NCBI RefSeq assembly: GCF_045055315.1
Contig: NZ_CP173677.1
Location: 1,116,001 to 1,180,000, forward strand
Length of the DNA stretch: 64,000 bases
From: Brachymonas wangyanguii
GTDB lineage: Bacteria; Pseudomonadota; Gammaproteobacteria; Burkholderiales; Burkholderiaceae_C
Direction of reading: 5' to 3'
In this document: positions 38,849 through 47,510 of the stretch, piece after piece
Numbering within the stretch: the stretch's first letter is position 1
Layout of the letters: each line of letters begins with the position of its first letter
Made by a program: the position numbers and the translations under genes
The notes under the pieces: model-generated
What the model was told of the DNA's origin: nothing
The model's database searches: none
What the model saw: the letters and a program-made list of their open reading frames with translations, nothing else

Positions 38849-40318
38849 ATGCGCCTGCTCGGCAAAGCTCTCACGTTCGACGACATTCTCCTGGTGCCCG
38901 CCTACTCCGAAGTCCTGCCCAAGGACACCTCGCTGCGCACCCAGTTCACCCGCAACATTCACCTGAACCTCCCGCTCGTGTCGGCCGCCATGGATACGGT
39001 CACCGAAGCCCGCCTGGCCATCGCCATGGCGCAAGAGGGCGGGATCGGCATCATCCACAAGAACATGACGGCCCAGGACCAGGCTGCACATGTCTCCAAG
39101 GTCAAGCGCCACGAAAGCGGCATCCTGCGCGATCCGGTGGTGATCACCCCCACCACCACCGTGCTGGAAGTCAAGCAGCTGTCCGAAGAGCTGGGCGTGT
39201 CCGGCTTCCCGGTGCTGGATGGCGGCAAGGTGGTCGGCATCGTCACCAACCGTGACATCCGCTTCGAGACCCGTCTGGACGTGCAGGTCAAGGACATCAT
39301 GACCCCGCGCGAGCGTCTGGTCACGGCCCCGGAGGGCATTTCCCTGGCCGATGCCAAGGCCAAGCTGCATGAGCACAAGCTGGAGCGCCTGCTGCTGGTG
39401 AACGACGTCTTCGAACTGAAGGGCCTGATCCTAGTCAAGGACATCAACAAGCAGACCACTTTCCCGAATGCCGCGCGTGACGACAACGGTCGCCTGCTGG
39501 TCGGCGCGGCACTGGGCGTGGGCCCGGGCACCGAAGAGCGCATCGAGGCGCTGTCGGCTGCCGGCGTGGATGCCGTGGTGGTGGATACGGCCCACGGCCA
39601 TAGCGCCGGCGTGATCGACCGCGTGCGCTGGGTCAAGCAGAATTACCCGCATATCCAGGTCATCGGCGGCAACATCGCCACCGGTGCCGCTGCCAAGGCG
39701 CTGGTCGAAGCTGGTGCGGACGCGGTCAAGGTCGGTATCGGCCCGGGCTCCATCTGTACCACCCGTATCGTCGCTGGCGTGGGCGTGCCGCAGATCATGG
39801 CGGTTGACAGCGTGGCAACTGCGCTGCGTGGCACGGGCGTGCCGCTGATCGCTGACGGCGGTATCCGCTTCAGCGGCGACATTGCAAAGGCGATTGCTGC
39901 CGGTGCCAACACCGTGATGATGGGCGGCATGTTCGCCGGTACCGAAGAGGCACCGGGCGAAGTGATCCTGTTCCAGGGCCGTAGCTACAAGAGCTACCGC
40001 GGCATGGGCTCGATTGGTGCCATGCAGCAGGGCAGCGCCGACCGCTACTTCCAGGAAGCCAGCAGCGGCAACCCCAATACCGACAAGCTGGTGCCGGAAG
40101 GTATCGAAGGCCGCGTGCCCTACAAGGGCTCGGTGCTGAGCATCATTTACCAGATGGCCGGTGGCCTGCGTGCCTCCATGGGCTACTGCGGCTGCGCCAC
40201 CATCGATGAGATGCGCGAGAAGGCCGAGTTCGTGGAAATTACCGCAGCCGGCATCCGCGAATCGCACGTGCACGACGTGCAGATCACCAAGGAAGCGCCG
40301 AACTACCGCGCTGACTGA
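38849..40318 (+). CDS. guaB: inosine-5'-monophosphate dehydrogenase
   Basis: A 489-aa enzyme oxidising IMP to XMP with NAD, the committed step of GMP synthesis. It has a TIM-barrel catalytic domain with a pair of CBS domains (about 93-205; TTVLEVKQLSEELGVSGFPV, DIMTPRERLVT) inserted after GIGIIHKNM. Catalytic Cys303 lies in GPGSICTTR, followed by the flap region with SYRGMGSIGAM and RVPYKGSV. The start at 38849 gives the family N-terminus MRLLGKALTFDDILLVPAYS, with ggagg 8 bp upstream. It is followed by guaA after an 81-bp gap that holds a terminator-like hairpin. Confidence 0.97.
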   Translation: MRLLGKALTFDDILLVPAYSEVLPKDTSLRTQFTRNIHLNLPLVSAAMDTVTEARLAIAMAQEGGIGIIHKNMTAQDQAAHVSKVKRHESGILRDPVVITPTTTVLEVKQLSEELGVSGFPVLDGGKVVGIVTNRDIRFETRLDVQVKDIMTPRERLVTAPEGISLADAKAKLHEHKLERLLLVNDVFELKGLILVKDINKQTTFPNAARDDNGRLLVGAALGVGPGTEERIEALSAAGVDAVVVDTAHGHSAGVIDRVRWVKQNYPHIQVIGGNIATGAAAKALVEAGADAVKVGIGPGSICTTRIVAGVGVPQIMAVDSVATALRGTGVPLIADGGIRFSGDIAKAIAAGANTVMMGGMFAGTEEAPGEVILFQGRSYKSYRGMGSIGAMQQGSADRYFQEASSGNPNTDKLVPEGIEGRVPYKGSVLSIIYQMAGGLRASMGYCGCATIDEMREKAEFVEITAAGIRESHVHDVQITKEAPNYRAD

Positions 40319-40338
40319 TGGCCTGACGGCTGGTCTTC

Positions 40339-40377
40339 GGGCTGAGACACCTCCTTGAGGGTGGCCTCAGCCCTTTT
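40339..40377 (+). terminator. hairpin with T run between guaB and guaA
   Basis: GGGCTGAG (40339-40346) pairs with CTCAGCCC (40366-40373), with further inner pairing CCTC/GAGG, then TTTT. It ends 22 bp before the guaA start, so it may attenuate read-through from guaB. Confidence 0.75.
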
Positions 40378-40399
40378 CATTTTCTGACGGGACATCCCC

Positions 40400-42019
40400 A
40401 TGCAACACGACAAGATCCTCATTCTCGATTTCGGCTCCCAGGTTACCCAGCTGATCGCGCGACGCGTGCGCGAGGCGCATGTGTATTGCGAGGTGCATCC
40501 CTGTGACGTGAGCAGCGACTGGGTGCGCGAGTTCGCTGCCGATGGCAAGCTGAAAGGCGTGATCCTGTCGGGCAGCCATGCCAGCGCCTACGAAGAGACG
40601 ACCGACAAGGCGCCCGATGCCGTGTTCGAGCTGGGCGTGCCGGTGCTGGGCATCTGCTATGGCATGCAGACCATGGCGCTGCAGCTGGGCGGCAAGGTGG
40701 AAAGCGGCCACCAGCGCGAGTTTGGTTACGCCGAAGTGCGCGCCCACGGCCACACGCGCCTGCTGAAGGATATTGCCGATTTCACCACGCCGGAAGGCCA
40801 TGGCATGCTGAAAGTCTGGATGAGCCACGGCGACAAGGTCGCCGAGCTGCCAGCCGGCTTCAAGCTGATGGCCTCCACGCCGAGCTGCCCGATTGCCGGC
40901 ATGGCCGACGAGGAGCGTGGTTACTACGCCGTACAGTTCCACCCCGAAGTCACGCACACGGTGCAGGGCAGGGCGATGCTGGACCGCTTCGTGCTGGATA
41001 TCTGCCAGGCGAATCCGGGCTGGGTCATGCGCGACCATATCGAGGAAGCCGTGCAGGCGATTCGCGAGCAGGTCGGTGACGAGGAAGTGATCCTGGGCTT
41101 GTCCGGAGGTGTCGATTCCTCCGTGGCGGCGGCGCTGATCCACCGCGCCATTGGCGACCAGCTGACCTGCGTGTTTGTGGACCACGGCCTGTTGCGCCTG
41201 AACGAAGGCGACATGGTAATGGACATGTTCGAGGGCAAGCTGCATGCCAAGGTGGTGCGCGTGGATGCCAGCGACCTGTTCCTGGGTGAACTGGCTGGCG
41301 TGACCGACCCCGAGCAGAAGCGCAAGATCATTGGCCGCCTGTTCGTGGACGTGTTCAAGGCCGAGGCCGAGAAGCTGAAAGCCAGCGGTGGTGGCCACAA
41401 GGGTGCGACCTTCCTGGCGCAGGGCACGATCTACCCGGACGTGATCGAATCCGGTGGTGCCAAGAGCAAGAAGGCGGTGGTCATCAAGAGCCACCACAAC
41501 GTGGGCGGCCTGCCGGAACAGCTGGGCCTGAAGCTGCTGGAGCCGCTGCGCGATCTATTCAAGGATGAAGTGCGCGAGCTGGGCGTGGCCCTGGGCCTGC
41601 CGCACGACATGGTGTATCGCCATCCCTTCCCCGGCCCCGGCCTGGGTGTGCGCATCCTGGGCGAGGTCAAGCGTGAATACGCCGACCTGCTGCGCCGCGC
41701 CGATGCGATCTTCATCGAGGAGCTGCGCTCCACCGTCGAGCCCAACAGCGGCAAGAGCTGGTACGACCTGACATCGCAAGCCTTTACCGTATTCCTGCCG
41801 GTCAAGAGCGTGGGCGTGATGGGCGATGGCCGCACTTACGACTATGTGGTGGCGCTGCGTGCGGTGCAGACCAGCGACTTCATGACGGCGGATTGGGCGG
41901 AGCTGCCTTATAGCTTGTTGAAGCGGGTGAGTGGCAGGATTATTAATGAAGTGCGCGGGATTAATCGCGTGACTTATGATGTTAGCTCTAAGCCGCCGGC
42001 TACGATTGAGTGGGAATGA
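40400..42019 (+). CDS. guaA: GMP synthase (glutamine-hydrolysing)
   Basis: A 539-aa enzyme converting XMP to GMP. An N-terminal class-I glutamine amidotransferase domain has catalytic Cys86 (LGICYGMQ) and the FHPEV His. The ATP-pyrophosphatase domain has the P-loop LSGGVDSS (about 234-241), and the C-terminal dimerisation domain ends PATIEWE. The protein is complete, but from about 41900 to the stop the codons change sharply to AT-rich forms (ATT, AAT, TTG, GGG, AGG, TCT). The 3' end of guaA is a known integration target for tyrosine recombinases, and an integrase follows directly, so this end was probably supplied by the inserted element. Confidence 0.97.
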   Translation: MQHDKILILDFGSQVTQLIARRVREAHVYCEVHPCDVSSDWVREFAADGKLKGVILSGSHASAYEETTDKAPDAVFELGVPVLGICYGMQTMALQLGGKVESGHQREFGYAEVRAHGHTRLLKDIADFTTPEGHGMLKVWMSHGDKVAELPAGFKLMASTPSCPIAGMADEERGYYAVQFHPEVTHTVQGRAMLDRFVLDICQANPGWVMRDHIEEAVQAIREQVGDEEVILGLSGGVDSSVAAALIHRAIGDQLTCVFVDHGLLRLNEGDMVMDMFEGKLHAKVVRVDASDLFLGELAGVTDPEQKRKIIGRLFVDVFKAEAEKLKASGGGHKGATFLAQGTIYPDVIESGGAKSKKAVVIKSHHNVGGLPEQLGLKLLEPLRDLFKDEVRELGVALGLPHDMVYRHPFPGPGLGVRILGEVKREYADLLRRADAIFIEELRSTVEPNSGKSWYDLTSQAFTVFLPVKSVGVMGDGRTYDYVVALRAVQTSDFMTADWAELPYSLLKRVSGRIINEVRGINRVTYDVSSKPPATIEWE

Positions 42020-42025
42020 TCCCGC

Positions 42026-42260
42026 GTCTGGCAGGGGTTGGCAAGACGAGGCATCAAGGCAAACCTAACTCATTGTCAGATATGAATTTTATTCCTTGGC
42101 GTCTGGCAAGTTCTGGCAACTGATGGCATCGCGAAGCACCGTTTTTTTATGGCATGGCAGATGGTACGATGAGCGACTGATGCCATGTTGAGGGCGCGAT
42201 ACCATGAAGCCATCGGAAGATGGTTCATGGTACTGAAATCATCTAACTTGTTGATTTAGA
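42026..42260 (+). repeat. repeated TGGCA and CTAACT motifs between guaA and the integrase
   Basis: This 308-bp gene-free stretch (42020-42327) holds two related 19-mers, GTCTGGCAGGGGTTGGCAA (42026-42044) and GTCTGGCAAGTTCTGGCAA (42101-42119). Further TGGCA copies occur near 42123, 42150 and 42155, and a CTAACTxxTTG pair lies at about 42065 and 42243. Such iterated motifs beside an integrase gene are candidates for its arm-type or excisionase binding sites. Confidence 0.45.
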
Positions 42261-42327
42261 TTGATTTTCACGCCAAGAAAAAGGGTGTTCCCAGCATGGT
42301 ATAGGACAAAGGAGCCTTGCCAAGACC

Positions 42328-43530
42328 ATGCTGACCGATACCAAGCTGCGCAACCTCAAGCCGAAGGACAAGCTCTACAAGGTGAATGACCGTGACGGCC
42401 TCTATGTAGCCGTCACGGCCGCCGGAGCGATCTCGTTCCGCTACAACTACTCGATCCACGGTAGGCAGGAGACCATCACCTTCGGCCGCTACGGTGTCGG
42501 CGGCATCACCCTGGCGGAAGCCCGCGAGCGGTTGGGCGAGGCCAAGAAGATGGTCGCGGCCGGGAAGTCACCGGCCAAGGAGAAGGCGCGGGATAAGGCC
42601 CGCGTCAAGGACGCGGAGACGTTCGGTGCCTGGGCGGAAAAGTGGCTGCGCGGCTACCAGATGGCCGACTCCACCCGCGACATGCGCCGCTCAGTCTACG
42701 AGCGCGACTTGAAGCCGAAATTCGGCAATCAGAAGCTGGTGGAGATTACCCACGAGGACTTGCGGGCACTGACCGATGCCATCGTGGAGCGCGGCGCGCC
42801 GGCAACGGCAGTGCATGTCCGCGAGGTGGTGATGCAGGTCTATCGCTGGGCCATCGAGCGTGGCCAGAGGGTCGAGAACCCGGCGGAGCTGGTGCGCCCA
42901 ACGTCCATCGCCAAATTCGAGCCGCGCGACCGTGCGCTGACGCCCGACGAGATCGGCCTGATGTACCAGTACATGGAGCGCATCGGCACAGCGCCATCCA
43001 TTCGGGCGGCGGCCAAGCTGCTGTTGTTGACGATGGTGCGCAAGAGCGAGCTGACCAACGCGACCTGGAGCGAGATCAATTTCAGCGACGCGCTTTGGAC
43101 GATCCCGAGGGAGCGGATGAAGCGGCGCAATCCGCACTTGGTGTTTCTGTCCCGCCAGGCGCTGGACATCTTCATTGCCCTGAAAACCTTCGCCGGTGGA
43201 TCGGACTACGTGCTGCCGTCGCGGTACGACTCGGACCTACCCATGAGCAGCGCCACGCTCAACCAGGTGCTGACGCTGACGTATCGGCTGGCGCAGAAGG
43301 AGGGAAAGCCGCTCGCCAAGTTCGGGCCGCATGACTTGCGGCGCACGGCCAGCACGTTGTTGCACGAGGCCGGCTACAACACGGACTGGATCGAGAAGTG
43401 CCTGGCGCACGAGCAGAGAGGCGTCAGGGCCGTCTACAACAAGGCCGAGTACCGCGAGCAGCGGACGGCGATGTTGCAGGACTGGGCGGACATGATCGAC
43501 GAATGGACGCTCAAGCGGCCGAAGGCGTAA
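42328..43530 (+). CDS. P4-type tyrosine recombinase (integrase)
   Basis: A 400-aa site-specific integrase. An N-terminal DUF4102-type arm-binding domain (LTDTKLRNLKPKDKLYKVND) is followed by a SAM-like core-binding domain (about 100-185) and the catalytic domain. Catalytic residues are visible: Arg in MVRKSELTNATW, His-x-x-Arg in HDLRRTAS, His in LAHEQ, and the nucleophile Tyr within AVYNKAEYREQR. All are intact, so the enzyme may be active. It directs integration at guaA by position. The gene reads away from guaA; ggag lies 14 bp before the ATG, a rather long spacing. Confidence 0.92.
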   Translation: MLTDTKLRNLKPKDKLYKVNDRDGLYVAVTAAGAISFRYNYSIHGRQETITFGRYGVGGITLAEARERLGEAKKMVAAGKSPAKEKARDKARVKDAETFGAWAEKWLRGYQMADSTRDMRRSVYERDLKPKFGNQKLVEITHEDLRALTDAIVERGAPATAVHVREVVMQVYRWAIERGQRVENPAELVRPTSIAKFEPRDRALTPDEIGLMYQYMERIGTAPSIRAAAKLLLLTMVRKSELTNATWSEINFSDALWTIPRERMKRRNPHLVFLSRQALDIFIALKTFAGGSDYVLPSRYDSDLPMSSATLNQVLTLTYRLAQKEGKPLAKFGPHDLRRTASTLLHEAGYNTDWIEKCLAHEQRGVRAVYNKAEYREQRTAMLQDWADMIDEWTLKRPKA

Positions 43531-43604
43531 GTAGGCGGCGCCTCCAGAACAGCGACCTTGGCCTCGGCTGTCATTGACACTTGAGGGGCGCGGCGTTTTA
43601 GCGG

Positions 43605-43748
43605 CTAAAAAGCGGTGGCTGCGACCGGCGAGGTGAAGCCGGGCCGCATGGCCTGCGTGCCCGATGACTTGCGCGCCTCGATCCATTCCTCGATTTCTGC
43701 CAAGTCCCAGGCGACGTTTCGGTTGGTGAGTGCGATCCGACGCGGGAA
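43605..43748 (-). pseudogene. C-terminal remnant of an AlpA-like phage/element regulator
   Basis: On the minus strand, about 48 codons read FPRRIALTNRNVAWDLAEIE, then EWIEARKSS, and end in TAG (43605-43607). 'FP...L....VAW...EIE.WI..R' is the C-terminal half of the AlpA-type excisionase/regulator that usually accompanies P4-type integrases. The N-terminal HTH is missing: upstream the frame runs into sequence that on the other strand is a trbJ fragment. It therefore marks a deletion junction near 43735-43750. Confidence 0.55.
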
Positions 43749-44036
43749 CGCAACCTGACCGCTGACGCTCGCCAGCTCGAACGGCTCCAGTCAGCAGCGC
43801 AGGGTGCAACCGGCCAGATGCAGGCCATCGGCTTCGCCAATCAGCTCGCCGCCAACCAGGCAAACCAGCTCCTACAAATCCGTGGCCTGCTGATCGCGCA
43901 GCAGAACGCCGCGACGGCCAGGATGCAGGCGCAGGCCGACCTAGATGCGCAACAGCAGGCCGCCGGCGCGACTTCCCGGGAGTCCAGGATCGAGCGCACG
44001 GCCAGCCCGAAGAACTGGCTCGAACTGACCCGCTGA
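43734..44036 (+). pseudogene. trbJ: trbJ C-terminal fragment (P-type conjugation protein)
   Basis: An open frame without a good start reads ERNLTADARQLERLQSAAQG, then QMQAIGFANQLAANQANQL and LIAQQNAATARMQAQADLDA, which resembles the C-terminal part of TrbJ from IncP/Ti-type conjugation systems. The N-terminal two thirds are missing. The stop at 44036 is followed by ggagg and an ATG at 44052 (MKKTML), the expected place of the small entry-exclusion gene trbK, which is itself cut after a few codons. Confidence 0.6.
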
Positions 44037-44073
44037 CGGAGGCCCTGCACCATGAAGAAAACGATGCTCTTTC

Positions 44074-44820
44074 ATGGTGCTGCGCAAGGCCGACATTGGC
44101 GAGTTCTTCGCCGAATTCATCAGGTTCATCCTGTTCTTCGGCTTCTTCCTCTGGCTGTTGCGCTATGGCCCGACCTTCGCCAACTCGATCATCCAGTCAT
44201 TGGCCCGGCTTGGTGAGCAGGCGTCCGGGGTGGCGTCGGTGACACCCTCGGACATCGTGGATATTGGCTTCATGATCTTGAAGCAGGCATTCAGGAACTC
44301 GTCGATCTGGTCGCCCGTGGATAGTTTTATCGGTGTGGCCTTGAGCGTCGGCATCCTGATCCTGCTTGCAGTTGTTGCGGTGAATATGTTGCTGCTGCTC
44401 GTCTCGGCCTGGCTGCTGATGTACGCCGGCATCTTCTTCCTTGGCTTCGGCGGCTCGCGCTGGACTTCGGACATGGCGATCAACTACTACAAGACCGTGC
44501 TGGGCGTGGGCGTGCAAATCATGACGATGGTGCTCCTGGTAGGCATCGGGAGCGACCTGCTTTCCAGCTTCTACGCCAGGATGAACACCGGCACCCTGAA
44601 CTTTGAAGAGCTGGGCGTGATGCTGGTTTTCTGCGTGGCGTTGCTGATGCTGGTCAACCGTGTGCCGCCACTGATCGCCGGCATCATTTCTGGCACGGGC
44701 AGTGCCCGCCGAATCAATGGCTTCTCGCCATCACATTCGGGCTCCATTTGGGCTGATATAAGGGTAAACTTGGCCAAACTTTGGAAGACTTCGCCGTGCG
44801 ACACCAAGCGAGCCGCCTGA
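44074..44820 (+). pseudogene. trbL: trbL fragment (conjugal transfer membrane protein), truncated at both ends
   Basis: The 248-codon frame contains the central part of TrbL. VLRKADIGEFFAEFIRF is followed by membrane helices, SIWSPVDSFIGVALS, then LGFGGSRWTSDMAINYYKTVLGVGVQ and VNRVPPLIAGIISG. Full TrbL has about 100 more residues before this and a long Gly/Ala-rich C-terminus; both are absent. After GIISGTG the frame continues into unrelated sequence (SARRINGFSPS onward), a second junction near 44700. That downstream sequence is the promoter-like region of the HTH gene. The transfer system cannot be functional. Confidence 0.7.
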
Positions 44821-44821
44821 C

Positions 44822-45022
44822 GTGAACCAACCCGATACCGAAATTCTCACGCTGGACGAAGTGGCGGTCTACCTCAAGGCAGGGAAGAAGACCGTGTACC
44901 GGCTGGCCCAGCAGGGGGAGATACCGGGATTCAAGCTGGGCGGCACCTGGCGGTTTCGTCGCAGCGAGTTGGATCGCTGGATTGCCGCGCAGATAGCCGA
45001 GAAAACGCAGGACAAGACATGA
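44822..45022 (+). CDS. helix-turn-helix (excisionase/MerR-type HTH_17) regulator
   Basis: A 66-aa protein consisting of one winged helix: EILTLDEVAVYLKAGKKTVY, then RLAQQGEIPGFKLGGTWRFR and RSELDRWI. This is the excisionase-type DNA-binding domain found in small regulators of mobile elements. It starts with GTG two bases after the trbL-fragment stop. In its upstream sequence a palindrome TTGGCCAA and a repeated AACTT(T)GG occur at about 44768-44786, a possible operator. Its end overlaps a 21-codon frame that in turn overlaps the methyltransferase start, so it is probably co-expressed with the restriction-modification gene and may regulate it. Confidence 0.75.
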   Translation: MNQPDTEILTLDEVAVYLKAGKKTVYRLAQQGEIPGFKLGGTWRFRRSELDRWIAAQIAEKTQDKT

Positions 45023-45084
45023 GCACCCCGCACAACAGCAACAGCCAGGCGGCCTCGCTCAGAGGGAGGGCTACCCGCCCATGA
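45019..45084 (+). other. 21-codon frame linking the HTH and methyltransferase genes
   Basis: ATG at 45019 overlaps the HTH stop (ATGA). The frame (MSTPHNSNSQAASLRGRATRP) ends at 45084, overlapping the methyltransferase ATG (ATGA at 45081-45084). No family is recognised. It may only serve translational coupling. Confidence 0.35.
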
Positions 45085-46561
45085 ACGCCGTAGAAATCGA
45101 ACAAGCCATCACAGACCTTGCGGAGCAGCCCTTTGACCCCGCAGAGTTCCCCTACGCCTTCCTTGAAGCCTTTGGCAACAAGGCGACGACCATCAAGCGC
45201 CTGCGCGCGGGGGCGTCGAACAAGTCCGACCTCGGCGGTGTTCTCCAGACCAGCAACATCCACATCCTGACCTGCGACGCTGGGCGGGTGACGCAGACGC
45301 TGGCCGCTCTCAAGGTCAGCCCGGCGACGGCCAAGGCCAAGGCGAAGTTCATCCTCGCAACCGACGGCACGGACTTCGAGGCCGAAGACCTGACCAGCGG
45401 CGAGACCGTCGCCTGTGCCTTCAAGGACTTCCCAGATCACTTCGGCTTCTTCCTGCCGCTGGCGGGCATCAGCACCGTTCGCCAGATCAGCGAGAACGCC
45501 TTCGACATCCGGGCCACGAGCCGCCTGAATCGCCTGTACGTCGAACTGCTGAAAGACAACCCTGAATGGGGCACGGCGGAGCGTCGGCACGACATGAACA
45601 AGCTCATGGCGCGGCTGATTTTCTGCTTCTTCGCCGAGGACACCGACATCTTCGTCGGCAAGGGGCGCTTCACCGAAACCATCGCTCAGATGAGCGCCAA
45701 AGACTCGTCCAACACGCATGACGTCATCGCCACGCTGTTTCGCACGATGAACACCAAGCGCGAGGACCGGGCCGCAGCCAAGGTTCCCCGATGGGCCGAA
45801 GACTTCCCCTACGTCAACGGGCAGTTGTTCTCCGGCAGCGACGACGTGCCGCGATTCAGCAAGATCGCCCGGTCCTACCTGCTGCACGTCGGCGGGTTGG
45901 ACTGGACCAAGATCAACCCGGACATCTTCGGCTCGATGATCCAGGCTGTCACCGAGGACGAGGAGCGTGGCGAGCTGGGGATGCACTACACCAGTGTTCC
46001 CAACATCCTGAAGGTGCTGAACCCGCTGTTTCTCGACGACCTGCGTGCAAAGCTGGAAGAGGCGGGCGACAACCCGCGCACCTTGCACAACCTGCGCAAG
46101 CGCATCGCCAAGATTAGAGTTTTCGACCCGGCTTGCGGTTCGGGAAACTTCCTGGTGATCGCCTACAAGGAGATGCGCGCCATCGAGGCAGAGATCAACA
46201 AGCGGCGTGGCGAACCAGATCGTGCGTCCGACATCCCGCTTACCAACTTTCGTGGGATCGAACTGCGTGATTTCCCGGCGGAGATTGCCCGCCTTGCTCT
46301 GGTCATCGCCGAGTATCAGTGCGATGTGCTGTACCGGGGCCAGAGGCTGGCGTTGGCCGAGTTTCTGCCCTTGCGCAACGAGAACTGGATCACGTGTCAC
46401 AACGCACTTCGGATTGACTGGTTGAGCGTATGCCCTCCGACGGGTACCGGCGTGAAGTTGCAGGCGGACGACCTGTTCGAGTCGCCGCTGGAGCAAGCCG
46501 AGATCGACTTTCAGAACGAAGGCGGCGAGACGTACATCTGTGGCAACCCGCCATACCTAGG
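45081..46561 (+). pseudogene. MmeI-like class I DNA methyltransferase, cut off by an IS
   Basis: About 494 codons of a large N6-adenine methyltransferase of the MmeI/YeeA-like group. An N-terminal domain (1-150) and a helical spacer (SRLNRLYVELLKDNPEW onward) precede the methyltransferase domain with SAM motif I FDPACGSGNFLVIAY (about 348-362). Catalytic motif IV is CGNPPYLG at about 487-494. The IS begins right after motif IV, so the rest of the catalytic domain and the target-recognition region are lost; complete relatives are about 900 aa or more. The frame runs on to 46796 within the IS. A nuclease motif at the N-terminus was not identified with confidence. Confidence 0.8.
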
Positions 46562-46595
46562 TGAACCGCCCCGGGTTTCGAGGAGGCTGGTTGGT

Positions 46596-47510
46596 TTAAG
46601 TGGACACCTCTGCCAAGGTGTTGCTGTCGGCAAGTTGCCTCCAGTAGTTTGCCTCAGCTTCTGCCGGCGGGATACCCCCGATCGGCGTGAGCAGTCGGAC
46701 GTGGTTGAACCAGTGCACCCATTGCAGGGTCGCCAGTTCCACGGCTTCCCTGGTCTTCCAGGGGCCCCGGCGATGAATCAGTTCGGCCTTGTATAGCCCG
46801 TTGATGGTCTCGGCCAGCGCGTTGTCGTAGCTGTCGCCTTTGCTTCCCACTGATGGCTGGATACCTGCCAGGCCCAGCCGCTCGGTGTAACGGATGCTGA
46901 CGTACTGGCTGCCCCTGTCGCTGTGGTGCGTCAAGGCATGCGCTGCTGGCTGGCGCTCATACAGGGCCTGTTCCAGCGCATCGAGCACAAAGTCCGTGTG
47001 CATGCTGCGGCTGACACGCCAGCCCACGATGCGCCGGGCGTACACATCCACCACGAAGGCCACGTACAGCCAGCCCTGCCAGGTGCTGACGTACGTGAAG
47101 TCCGACACCCACAGCTCGTTGGGCCGGCTGGCCTTAAACAGCCGGTTGACATGGTCCAGCGGGCACGGCACTGATGTGTCCGGCGTGGTGGTGCGCATCG
47201 TCTTGCCTCTGCGTGCCCCTTGCAAGCCCATGGTACGCATCAGCCGCTCGACTGTGCACCGCGCCACCCGGATGCCCTCGCGGTTCATCTGCAGCCAGAC
47301 CTTGTCGGCGCCATAGACCTGCCAGTTGGCATGCCACACGCGCTGGATGTCGGCTTTCAAATGGTCGTCATGCTGGGCACGTGCGCTGCGCAGTTGCGGG
47401 TTGCGTTGCCGGGCCGCATGGCGCCAGTAACACGACGGGGCCATCTGCAGCACCCGGCAGATGGGCTCGACCCCGTAGTCATCGCGGTGGCGGTCGATAT
47501 AGGCCTTCAC
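46596..47510 (-). CDS. IS3-family transposase OrfB (DDE integrase domain)
   Basis: A 304-aa protein. An HTH_21-type N-terminal part (IDRHRDDYGVEPICRVLQMA) is followed by the rve integrase core with the DDE triad visible: Asp in LWVSDFTYVSTW, Asp in HHSDRGSQY and Glu in NALAETINGL. It starts with GTG overlapping the orfA stop (GTGA), suggesting reinitiation or coupling. No A-rich slippery site typical of -1 frameshifting was seen at the junction. The FAQAELDR/VEPICR signatures resemble the IS51-like subgroup, which is a tentative assignment. It appears complete and could be active. Confidence 0.92.
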   Translation of the reverse strand: MKAYIDRHRDDYGVEPICRVLQMAPSCYWRHAARQRNPQLRSARAQHDDHLKADIQRVWHANWQVYGADKVWLQMNREGIRVARCTVERLMRTMGLQGARRGKTMRTTTPDTSVPCPLDHVNRLFKASRPNELWVSDFTYVSTWQGWLYVAFVVDVYARRIVGWRVSRSMHTDFVLDALEQALYERQPAAHALTHHSDRGSQYVSIRYTERLGLAGIQPSVGSKGDSYDNALAETINGLYKAELIHRRGPWKTREAVELATLQWVHWFNHVRLLTPIGGIPPAEAEANYWRQLADSNTLAEVST

